The notes beneath the pieces were generated by a model, which ran no database searches, was not told the origin of the DNA, and saw only the letters and a list, made by a program, of their open reading frames with translations. DNA of 5,581 nt from assembly GCA_030705665.1 (NCBI GenBank), contig JAUZQA010000294.1:1-5581 (forward strand). Reading direction: 5' to 3'. The position numbers and the translations under genes were made by a program. Of the stretch, positions 1 to 5,581 are shown one piece after another; within the stretch, counting starts at the first letter, position 1, and each line of letters opens with the position of its first letter. This stretch comes from Bacillota bacterium (GTDB lineage: Bacteria; Bacillota; Bacilli; Bacillales_B; DSM-18226).

Positions 1-1055
1 ATGACCATAACTCCAGGGAGCAGGGGGATAGCCATAACTGGCAAGTGTGGCACGGAAATATTGAACCGCGAACGTTTGGTGAACCGCAGCAGGTTAATTA
101 CAGTGTCGAAGGACTTTCGTTTAAAAATTTCAAAAAGGATACAACGCTTTTTGCGAGTGAGTTCGGCATGCATGCTTCCTCAAACCGTTATACATTGGAG
201 CGGAATATCCCGAAGGATCAATTTTTCTGGGGAAGCGAAGAGATGGCGTATCGTAACAAGGATATTCATCATCCCAAGGGCGTCTTGTTAATGGAAGGGT
301 ACACAGGGATTCCAACCAATTTGGAAGAATATATTTCGTTTTCGATGCTCACGCAGGCAGAAGGGTTGAAATATGGAATTGAACATTACCGCCGCAATAA
401 ACCACATACTAGCGGGGCATTATTTTGGCAGCTAAATGATTGCTGGCCTGGAACCAGCTGGTCTGTGATTGACTACTATCTGCTGCCAAAGGCTTCCTAT
501 CATTATGCTCGGAAATTTTACAGTCCGATTCTGCTATCGATTGATCATGAGCCGGGAGAAGCTCTTAATGTCTGGGTTGTGAATGACCGCTTAGAAGGTT
601 ATCAGGATGATCTTGAATTAGCCGTTTACGATTTTTATGGGCGGAAAGTTTTTTCAAAAGAGTGGTCCGTAACGGTTGAGGCGAATGCTTCAAGACAAAT
701 CGGGTTTGTATTGGAAGAGGAAGCACTCGCCGGATTGGCTCCTGAAGAAGCAGTCATGGTTCTCCGTTCAAAAACCTTTGAAAATATTTATTATTTTCGG
801 GACCAAAAGAACCTGAGATTGGAAAAGGCGAAGTTAACGGTTGATGTGCGGGAGAATGAAATTGCCATCTCGACAAATGTTCTGGCACGAATGGTCACGA
901 TTGAAATTGATATGGAGCAGTTGATCTTCGAAGACAATTTCTTTGATCTATTGGCGAATGAGACTAAAGTGATTAAGGTTGAGCAGGCACAAGGAAAAGA
1001 GATTCCTTGGGAAACGTTAAGAATCAAGGCGATAAATAGTGAAGGGATGATTTGA
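1..1055 (+). CDS. Beta-mannosidase, GH2 family, C-terminal part (5' partial)
   Basis: This is the C-terminal part of an exo-acting beta-mannosidase that removes terminal beta-linked mannose from manno-oligosaccharides. The frame is already open at base 3, where it reads DHNSREQGDSHNWQVWHG. The apparent starts at 1 (other frame) and GTG 45 are therefore not real, and about 350 residues are visible of a family usually 800 or more long. HNWQVWHG and SEFGMH (visible residues about 52-57) are GH2 mannosidase barrel motifs; Glu53 (codon 159-161) is the expected nucleophile. The general acid/base Glu lies upstream, outside the window. FWQLNDCWPGTSW (about 141-153) is the conserved aromatic active-site segment. 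From about residue 175 the protein becomes a beta-sandwich tail ending near DNFFDLLANE, as in other family members. No export signal can be judged because the N-terminus is missing; the neighbours suggest a cytoplasmic enzyme. The reading frame is intact. Family assignment is strong; exact substrate length preference is unknown. Confidence 0.93.
   Translation, partial: DHNSREQGDSHNWQVWHGNIEPRTFGEPQQVNYSVEGLSFKNFKKDTTLFASEFGMHASSNRYTLERNIPKDQFFWGSEEMAYRNKDIHHPKGVLLMEGYTGIPTNLEEYISFSMLTQAEGLKYGIEHYRRNKPHTSGALFWQLNDCWPGTSWSVIDYYLLPKASYHYARKFYSPILLSIDHEPGEALNVWVVNDRLEGYQDDLELAVYDFYGRKVFSKEWSVTVEANASRQIGFVLEEEALAGLAPEEAVMVLRSKTFENIYYFRDQKNLRLEKAKLTVDVRENEIAISTNVLARMVTIEIDMEQLIFEDNFFDLLANETKVIKVEQAQGKEIPWETLRIKAINSEGMI
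1041..1046 (+). promoter_or_regulatory. Ribosome-binding site of the dehydrogenase, inside the mannosidase 3' end
   Basis: GAAGGG lies 9 bases before ATG 1056 and within the last codons of the beta-mannosidase. It matches the AAGG part of the consensus only. Because the upstream stop TGA (1053-1055) touches the ATG, terminating ribosomes could reinitiate here, which suggests translational coupling. Confidence 0.6.
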
Positions 1056-2048
1056 ATGAGAGCAGCGGTGTTGCAAGGAAAAAAACAAATGGATGTGTTG
1101 GATTGGAAAAAACCAGTACCTGGACCATTTGATGTGGTTGTCAAAGTAAAAAGCTGTGGGATTTGCGGGACGGATCAGCATATTTACCATGGACATCCCG
1201 GTTCTGCGGAAGTTCTTCCTCCTATCGTTCTTGGTCATGAATTAGCGGGTGAGGTCGTTGAAATAGGTTCAGAGGTTGCTAGTTTGCAAACGGGAGATCG
1301 GGCCACGATCGATCCAAATATTTATTGCGGAACATGCAAGTACTGCAGAAATAATCAAGCCCATTTATGTACTAACCTTCAAGCAGTTGGTGTAACAAGA
1401 GACGGTGGTATGGGTGAGTATTGTTCAGCACCGGCAGCAAATTGCTATAAGATCCCCGATGAAATGAGTTTTGAAGAGGCGGCGCTTGTTGAACCATTGG
1501 GCTGTGTGCTGCATGGGTTTAAGAAACTTCAGTTAACGGCATTAAGTCATGTACTCATCATAGGTGGCGGCTTTATAGGACAGTTGTTTTTACAATTGGT
1601 TAAACATCAGAATGTCAGGTCGATTACAGTTAGTGAACCGGCTGAACATAAAAAGGAGCTTCTATATCGGCTTGGTGCAGACCAAGTGGTGCATCCACAA
1701 AACAGTGCCAAATTGGAAGCGGATATCGTTATTGAATGTGTCGGACGGAAGGAAACTATGGAATTGGCTGTGAAGTCAGCTACAAAAGGGGGGCAAGTAC
1801 TTCTTTTCGGAGTCGCTTCACCGGAAACTGTCATTTCCATCTCGCCATTTGAAATCTTTTCAAAGGAACTTTCCATAAAAGGATCGTTTATAAACCCATA
1901 TACGCATGAAGAGGCTATTTCTTTGATTGCAAACCATGTGGTAGATGTTCAATCATTGATCTCACATCGTTTTTTACTAAGTGAGCTTCCAGAGGCAATG
2001 TCTGACTATTCGAGTCTTGGGGTTTCAAAGGGGATTCTGAATCACTAA
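1056..2048 (+). CDS. Zinc-dependent medium-chain alcohol/polyol dehydrogenase, substrate unknown
   Basis: This 330-residue protein has the full medium-chain dehydrogenase/reductase plan: an N-terminal GroES-like catalytic domain, a Rossmann domain (about 150-285) and a return to the catalytic fold. Catalytic zinc ligands are visible as Cys37 in CGICGTD, His61-Glu62 in GHE and Glu146 in VEPLGC. The structural zinc lobe is Cys91, Cys94, Cys97 and Cys105. The nucleotide-binding motif is GGGFIG (170-175). The acidic Glu194 near the end of the second Rossmann strand favours NAD over NADP (inference). The family includes sorbitol, threonine, butanediol and sugar-phosphate dehydrogenases, all oxidising a secondary alcohol to a ketone; length is at the short end of the usual 330-350. 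The ATG directly follows the mannosidase stop codon, so it belongs to the same operon and probably acts on a mannose-related sugar or polyol. It has no place in the canonical mannobiose-to-fructose-6-phosphate route. Family is certain; the substrate cannot be read from the sequence. Confidence 0.93.
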   Translation: MRAAVLQGKKQMDVLDWKKPVPGPFDVVVKVKSCGICGTDQHIYHGHPGSAEVLPPIVLGHELAGEVVEIGSEVASLQTGDRATIDPNIYCGTCKYCRNNQAHLCTNLQAVGVTRDGGMGEYCSAPAANCYKIPDEMSFEEAALVEPLGCVLHGFKKLQLTALSHVLIIGGGFIGQLFLQLVKHQNVRSITVSEPAEHKKELLYRLGADQVVHPQNSAKLEADIVIECVGRKETMELAVKSATKGGQVLLFGVASPETVISISPFEIFSKELSIKGSFINPYTHEEAISLIANHVVDVQSLISHRFLLSELPEAMSDYSSLGVSKGILNH

Positions 2049-2065
2049 AACGGTAAAGGGGTCAT

Positions 2066-2069
2066 GGAG
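2066..2069 (+). promoter_or_regulatory. Ribosome-binding site of the MFS gene
   Basis: GGAG lies 7 bases before ATG 2077, in the 28-base gap after the dehydrogenase stop. A nearer upstream ATG at 2064 opens only a nine-codon frame and is not credible. The site supports the 2077 start. Confidence 0.6.
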
Positions 2070-2076
2070 AAACCTT

Positions 2077-3282
2077 ATGTACTCTATTTTTAAGTCATTT
2101 TCTTTAGAATTAAAGTTTTATTTAATCATGAATGCCCTCTTTTCATTTGGGGGGAATTTATCTGGTGTGTTTCAAAGTGTTTTTTTGTGGAAATTAGACA
2201 AAACCTATTCCTTGCTGGCTTACTTTAGTATGTATTGGTCGTTGGCTATAATTCTTTTTTTCGGACTTTGTGCATGGCTTGCCAGGAAAACCAACCCATT
2301 GATCACGATGCGCTTAGGATTTGTCTTTTACCTGATCACCTATCTGATTATGCTTATTTTTCATCAAACCTTAAGTGAGCATATTTTTCTGTTAGGGGTT
2401 GTCAATGGATTAGCCATGAGTCTCTATTATGTCGGAATGCATATGGCTGTATTAGATTTAACAACGAATGAGAAGCGGGATCAGTTTTTATATGTTCAAG
2501 GTATTCTGTTTACGGTTGGGGGAATGGTGGCGCCGCTTTTATCAGGCATCATCATTTCTCAATTGAACGGTATGACAGGCTATTATGTTGTTTTTGGTGC
2601 TACTTGTGTATTTTTTATCTTAGCTTTTTTTGTTTCTTTAAGGGTAAAAGTCAAGCCCGTTGCATCTAATAGCTTTTTTTGGGAAGTTGTCAAACATCCG
2701 TCTGCTGAATGGAGAAAAATGTATAAGGTCATGTTCGCTGATGGAATCGTGTCAGGGGTGTATACGACCTTTTTGATTACGATGATGACATTTAAAGTGG
2801 CAGGCGGGGAATTCAGTTTGGGAGTCTTTAATACAGCAGCACAAATTGTCTCCATGCTGGCATTCTACGCATTGGCAAAATATTCAATACCAGATTATCG
2901 AATCCGTATATTTACGATAGGAGCAGTTGGCATTCTATTAGGTTCCATATTAATCTCAGCTTTCCCAGTGATTGTAACATTGGTGCTTTTTGCGATTATC
3001 CAGCCAGTTTCGATGAATATGATTTCTACTTCTATGAATGCTATGATTTATGCATCGATCGAAAAGGATCCGCAATATAAAGATAAGCGCTTGGATTATA
3101 TTATCATTAGGGAGATTCCGCTTGGAATCGGGCGAATCATTGGGGTGGCGATGTTTTTGGCGATGGGGCAATACTTTGATATTGAAAAGCTGTTGCCTGT
3201 TTCTTTTAGTTTTTTTCCGCTCGTTTACATTGTCATGATTCCTTCTTTGTATTTTATTTGGAAAAAACCAAAGACGATTTGA
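2077..3282 (+). CDS. MFS transporter, probable sugar or oligosaccharide carrier
   Basis: This 401-residue, very hydrophobic protein has about twelve membrane helices in two sets of six. Approximate spans are 13-38, 45-69, 75-96, 101-124, 138-162, 168-190, then a polar central loop (191-215), and 216-239, 247-268, 277-298, 299-325, 345-365 and 374-396. This is the size and layout of a major facilitator superfamily carrier. The loop between helices 2 and 3 (WLARKTNPLITMRLG, about 67-81) is a degenerate version of the MFS motif that usually reads like GxLaDrxGrr. Charged residues Arg345, Glu346 and Arg353 lie in or next to helix 11 and are unusual for a membrane span. There is no signal peptide beyond the first helix. 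It sits between the dehydrogenase and the sugar kinase, 23 bases before the latter, so it most likely imports the pathway's substrate (a mannoside, mannose or related sugar). Export of a product is the alternative. I cannot name a characterised orthologue. Confidence 0.88.
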   Translation: MYSIFKSFSLELKFYLIMNALFSFGGNLSGVFQSVFLWKLDKTYSLLAYFSMYWSLAIILFFGLCAWLARKTNPLITMRLGFVFYLITYLIMLIFHQTLSEHIFLLGVVNGLAMSLYYVGMHMAVLDLTTNEKRDQFLYVQGILFTVGGMVAPLLSGIIISQLNGMTGYYVVFGATCVFFILAFFVSLRVKVKPVASNSFFWEVVKHPSAEWRKMYKVMFADGIVSGVYTTFLITMMTFKVAGGEFSLGVFNTAAQIVSMLAFYALAKYSIPDYRIRIFTIGAVGILLGSILISAFPVIVTLVLFAIIQPVSMNMISTSMNAMIYASIEKDPQYKDKRLDYIIIREIPLGIGRIIGVAMFLAMGQYFDIEKLLPVSFSFFPLVYIVMIPSLYFIWKKPKTI

Positions 3283-3291
3283 TTATGAATT

Positions 3292-3296
3292 GGAGG
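3292..3296 (+). promoter_or_regulatory. Strong ribosome-binding site of the ROK kinase
   Basis: GGAGG lies 9 bases before ATG 3306, in the 23-base gap after the MFS stop. It is among the best Shine-Dalgarno matches in the window and fixes the kinase start. Confidence 0.75.
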
Positions 3297-3305
3297 TAGG
3301 AAAGG

Positions 3306-4172
3306 ATGTTAGGTGGTATTGAAGCAGGCGGGACGAAGTTTGTTTGTGCAGTTGGTGATGAGAATGGTACGATCATCAATCAAATTAGGATTCCGACAAC
3401 CTTGCCTGAGGAAACGATTCAAAAGGTGATCGCATTTTTTAAACAATATGATATCAAAGCAATGGGAATTGGTTCTTTTGGACCAATTGATATCAATCCG
3501 GAAAGTCCAACTTACGGAAATATTACATCAACACCAAAACCTGGGTGGAGGGATTTTCCTTTTGTTCAATCGTTGAAGGAAGCTTTTTCGATTCCAATTG
3601 GTTTTCATACTGATGTAAATGTTGCTGCCCTTGGAGAGTCTGCCCTTGGCGCTGCAAAAGGTTTGGATAGCTGCTTATACATCACAGTAGGAACAGGAAT
3701 TGGGGCAGGCGCCATGATTCAAGGCCAACTTTTACAGGGACTATCTCATCCTGAAATGGGACATATTCTTGTAAGGAGGCACCCAAATGATTCATACAAG
3801 GGAAAGTGCCCCTATCACCATGATTGTTTAGAAGGGCTTGCTTCGGGTCCCGCGATTGAAGACCGCTGGGGCGAAAAGGGCGAGAACCTGGTCAACCGAG
3901 AAGAAGTTTGGGATATGGAAGGATTTTATATCGCTCAAGCTCTTATGCAATATATCTTAATCCTTTCTCCTAAAAAAATTATCCTCGGAGGTGGGGTTCC
4001 ACACCAACAAAAGGTCTTTTCTTCTATTTATAAATATTTGAATGAATTGATGAACGAATATGTCTCTTTACCAGAGCTGTCTGAGTACATTGTTGGCCCT
4101 GGTTTGGGAGATGCTGCCGGAATTACGGGAGCACTAATCCTTGCAAATCGTACTCTTAAAGAATATCAATAA
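3306..4172 (+). CDS. ROK-family sugar kinase (fructokinase/mannokinase type)
   Basis: This 288-residue kinase would phosphorylate the 6-hydroxyl of a free hexose with ATP in the cytoplasm. The N-terminal GGIEAGGTKF (3-12) is the phosphate-binding segment of the ROK/hexokinase fold. The catalytic base is Asp103 in TDVNVAALGE. TVGTGIGAGAM (127-137) is the second ATP-site motif, and GGGVP (228-232) and GLGDAAGITGA (266-276) are the C-terminal adenosine-side motifs. The ROK signature HPEMGH (148-153) is followed by CPYHHDC (168-174). Likely zinc ligands are His153, Cys168, His171 and Cys174, the His-Cys-His-Cys set I recall from the B. subtilis fructokinase YdhR/GmuE rather than the three-cysteine set of glucokinases. 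The length is normal for that group. It sits directly before mannose-6-phosphate isomerase, as gmuE precedes gmuF in B. subtilis. With a mannosidase in the operon, mannose is a likely physiological substrate, although family annotation says fructose. Kinase family is certain; sugar specificity is inferred. Confidence 0.92.
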   Translation: MLGGIEAGGTKFVCAVGDENGTIINQIRIPTTLPEETIQKVIAFFKQYDIKAMGIGSFGPIDINPESPTYGNITSTPKPGWRDFPFVQSLKEAFSIPIGFHTDVNVAALGESALGAAKGLDSCLYITVGTGIGAGAMIQGQLLQGLSHPEMGHILVRRHPNDSYKGKCPYHHDCLEGLASGPAIEDRWGEKGENLVNREEVWDMEGFYIAQALMQYILILSPKKIILGGGVPHQQKVFSSIYKYLNELMNEYVSLPELSEYIVGPGLGDAAGITGALILANRTLKEYQ

Positions 4173-4183
4173 AGAAATAGCCA

Positions 4184-4189
4184 GAGGTG
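4184..4189 (+). promoter_or_regulatory. Ribosome-binding site that decides the isomerase start
   Basis: GAGGTG matches the anti-Shine-Dalgarno over six bases and stands 6 bases before ATG 4196. The in-frame GTG at 4187 is part of this site, so it cannot also be the start. Translation from ATG 4196 is preferred. Confidence 0.75.
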
Positions 4190-4195
4190 TCCACC

Positions 4196-5140
4196 ATGCA
4201 ACCATTATTGTTAGAGCCAATTTTAAAAGAGAGAATTTGGGGAGGGACCACTCTAAAAAAAGAGTTTGGCTATGAACTTCCATCCGAACAAACAGGAGAA
4301 TGCTGGGCAATTTCTGCTCATCCGAATGGACCGTCCATGATTAAAAACGGTCCATTTGCTGGAATGACCTTGGACAAATTGTGGAGTGAACATCCGGAGT
4401 TGTTCGGAAATCCGAAGGAAAAGGTGTTTCCGTTGTTAACGAAGATCTTGGATGCCAACATGGATTTATCGGTCCAGGTCCACCCTGATGATGCCTATGC
4501 AATGGTACATGAAAATGGTGAATTAGGAAAAACAGAATGCTGGTATATTATTGACTGTAAAGAGGGCGCAGACATGATCTTTGGTCATAATGCCCTCACA
4601 AAAGAGGAATTTATCGAGCAAATCAAGAATGGAAAATGGAATGAGCTGCTGCGCCGCGTTAAAATCAAGCCTGGCGACTTTTTCTATGTTCCAAGCGGGA
4701 CACTTCACGCTTTATGCGAAGGGACGCTTGTTTTAGAAACACAACAAAGCTCGGATACAACATACCGTGTTTATGACTACGATCGTAGGGATGAAGAGGG
4801 GAAACTAAGGGAGCTCCATTTAGAAAAAGCCATTCAAGTCACGGCCATTCCCCATCATGATTTCGCTGTTATTCCGATGGTGGAGAAGAGAGAAAGTGTA
4901 TCCGTGACCACCTTTGTAGATTCTGAGTTTTTCACAGTTTGCAAGTGGGAAATCAGTGGGAAAGCAGACTTTTGTTTTGCTGACCGTTATTTGCTGCTTA
5001 GCGTCATCGATGGGGAAGGTGAAATGCTCTATAATGGTGAGCGATATCCGCTTGCAAAAGGTAGCCATCTTATTACTCCTGTAGGATTTGGCGCCTTTGA
5101 GATTGAGGGCAATTGCAGTGTGATTGTTTCGCATGCATAG
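4196..5140 (+). CDS. manA: Mannose-6-phosphate isomerase, class I (short Firmicute type)
   Basis: This cytoplasmic zinc enzyme interconverts mannose-6-phosphate and fructose-6-phosphate, joining mannose to glycolysis. From ATG 4196 the protein is 314 residues, matching the short Bacillus ManA/GmuF/Pmi type (about 315) rather than the ~390-residue enterobacterial form. It opens with LEPILKERIWGGTTL, the usual start of this group. The cupin metal site is visible as Gln94 and His96 in QVHPDD, Glu114 in KTECWY and His171 in SGTLHALCEG. Arg191 in TTYRVYDYDR is the expected catalytic arginine. The C-terminal second cupin half ends in VSHA, as in relatives. The in-frame GTG at 4187 would add three residues but lies within the ribosome-binding site. 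The gene follows the ROK kinase by 23 bases and is the last + strand gene of the operon. Paralogues used for capsule or cell-wall mannose are possible, but operon context favours catabolism, equivalent to gmuF. Confidence 0.95.
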   Translation: MQPLLLEPILKERIWGGTTLKKEFGYELPSEQTGECWAISAHPNGPSMIKNGPFAGMTLDKLWSEHPELFGNPKEKVFPLLTKILDANMDLSVQVHPDDAYAMVHENGELGKTECWYIIDCKEGADMIFGHNALTKEEFIEQIKNGKWNELLRRVKIKPGDFFYVPSGTLHALCEGTLVLETQQSSDTTYRVYDYDRRDEEGKLRELHLEKAIQVTAIPHHDFAVIPMVEKRESVSVTTFVDSEFFTVCKWEISGKADFCFADRYLLLSVIDGEGEMLYNGERYPLAKGSHLITPVGFGAFEIEGNCSVIVSHA

Positions 5141-5143
5141 GAT

Positions 5144-5160
5144 ATTTAGCTAGGTTAAAT
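5144..5160 (+). terminator. Weak AT-rich hairpin between convergent genes, possible terminator
   Basis: ATTTAGC (5144-5150) and GTTAAAT (5154-5160) can pair over seven positions, one being a G-U wobble, around a TAG loop. On the + strand it is followed by TAGTTTATT, a poor U-tract. A second weak arm pair, AGTTT (5162-5166) with AAACT (5173-5177), follows. The position right after the isomerase stop suits a terminator, but the stem has little G+C, so efficiency is doubtful. It also covers the VanZ-like gene's stop codon. Confidence 0.3.
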
Positions 5161-5581
5161 TAGTTTATTAAAAAACTTGGATTTTAGTATATAGTAAACA
5201 GTAATGACACCCAGAGAATCTATCATCAAATCATAGAGTCGCCCGTCTCTTCCCATAAACAGCTGCAGTATCTCGGTAGTAAGGGCAAAAACGACTGCAA
5301 TGGCGATGGCGACTTTATGGTCTTTTTTCCAATTAAAAAGAAGTAAGTCAAATATAGCAAAACCAATAAAATGCCCTGTTTTCACTATCACAAAATTGTG
5401 ATGGATTCTGGTAATATCGAAAAAGTTAAAAAAGGACATATAATCCGGTGAAGAAATCCATCGGAACCCGATTGATCGTAACCGCAGTAAATCTCCCAAG
5501 TTATCCGTCCAAGTATTAAGCCCTAAAATACATCCCCAAATGATGACTAGTAATAGTTTCTTTTTTAATAGAATTCTTATA
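5155..5581 (-). CDS. VanZ-like family membrane protein (5' partial)
   Basis: This small integral membrane protein belongs to the VanZ-like family, named for the teicoplanin-resistance protein VanZ but mostly of unknown function in bacilli. The frame does not stop upstream of TTG 5499: it continues as ...KKKLLLVIIWGCILGLNTWTDN to the window edge. TTG 5499 is therefore an artefact, and about 141 residues are visible with the true start beyond base 5581. The extension supplies the expected first helix (about visible residues 9-21). Helices near 67-82, 88-104 and 118-132 follow. Family hallmarks are KTGHFIGFA (67-75), with its Lys and His, and TEILQLF then GRDGRLYDLMIDSLG (about 102-124), with the conserved Glu, Arg and Asp residues. 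The gene converges on the isomerase, with 14 bases between the two stop codons, so it is not part of the mannoside operon. A role in glycopeptide resistance should not be assumed from the family name. Confidence 0.85.
   Translation of the reverse strand, partial: IRILLKKKLLLVIIWGCILGLNTWTDNLGDLLRLRSIGFRWISSPDYMSFFNFFDITRIHHNFVIVKTGHFIGFAIFDLLLFNWKKDHKVAIAIAVVFALTTEILQLFMGRDGRLYDLMIDSLGVITVYYILKSKFFNKLI

Noticed and set aside
1..291. A 96-codon + strand frame starting with ATG at base 1
   Set aside because: It overlaps the beta-mannosidase frame, which is open from base 3 and carries clear family motifs; the peptide has no recognisable features.
1008..1024. A possible catabolite-repression (cre) site around GGGAAACGTTAAGA
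   Set aside because: It has about three mismatches to the consensus, including outer conserved positions, and lies deep in a coding region; the operon promoter where such a site would be expected is outside the window.
791..1144. A 117-codon - strand frame across the mannosidase-dehydrogenase junction
   Set aside because: It is antisense to two well-supported genes and resembles no protein family; it is a coding shadow.
4820..5134. A 104-codon - strand frame antisense to the isomerase
   Set aside because: It lies wholly within the conserved isomerase coding sequence and its translation looks like an antisense shadow.
5155..5581. Glycopeptide (teicoplanin) resistance gene
   Set aside because: Only the broad VanZ-like family is supported; no other van genes are present and such proteins are common in bacilli without a resistance role.
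1..5581. Mobile elements, CRISPR arrays, tRNA or rRNA genes, or phage-defence modules
   Set aside because: The window is filled almost end to end by six intact-frame metabolic or membrane protein genes; I saw no terminal inverted repeats, spaced direct repeats or RNA gene structure.

Overview
The window (about 42% G+C by eye) looks like a chromosomal carbohydrate-utilisation locus of a low-GC Firmicute, most likely a Bacillaceae member. The evidence is Bacillus-type Shine-Dalgarno sequences, tightly packed genes, and a zinc-type ROK sugar kinase followed by a short class I mannose-6-phosphate isomerase that resembles Bacillus subtilis ManA/GmuF as I remember it. The genus cannot be fixed from the sequence alone.

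Layout: five genes run on the + strand as one compact unit. (1) Bases 1-1055 hold the C-terminal ~350 residues of a GH2 beta-mannosidase; its 5' part lies outside the window. (2) Bases 1056-2048 hold a zinc-dependent medium-chain alcohol/polyol dehydrogenase whose ATG directly abuts the mannosidase stop. (3) Bases 2077-3282 hold a 12-helix MFS transporter. (4) Bases 3306-4172 hold a ROK-family fructokinase/mannokinase-type sugar kinase. (5) Bases 4196-5140 hold mannose-6-phosphate isomerase, with a start corrected from GTG 4187 to ATG 4196. Gaps are 0, 28, 23 and 23 bases and each start has a plausible ribosome-binding site, so the five are almost certainly one operon. On the - strand, converging from the right edge, is a VanZ-like membrane protein (5155-5581) that runs out of the window.

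How the genes work together (inference): beta-mannosides such as mannobiose are taken up, possibly by the MFS protein. The beta-mannosidase, probably cytoplasmic, releases mannose; the ROK kinase could make mannose-6-phosphate; and the isomerase converts this to fructose-6-phosphate for glycolysis. The logic resembles the B. subtilis gmu glucomannan operon, but in the visible part an MFS carrier sits where a PTS would be expected, and an extra dehydrogenase of unknown substrate is embedded. That dehydrogenase is the part least explained by known mannan catabolism. There is no gene-free stretch over 30 bases between complete genes, and I see no RNA genes, mobile elements, CRISPR arrays or long repeats. 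I do not see clear evidence of a wholly new system.
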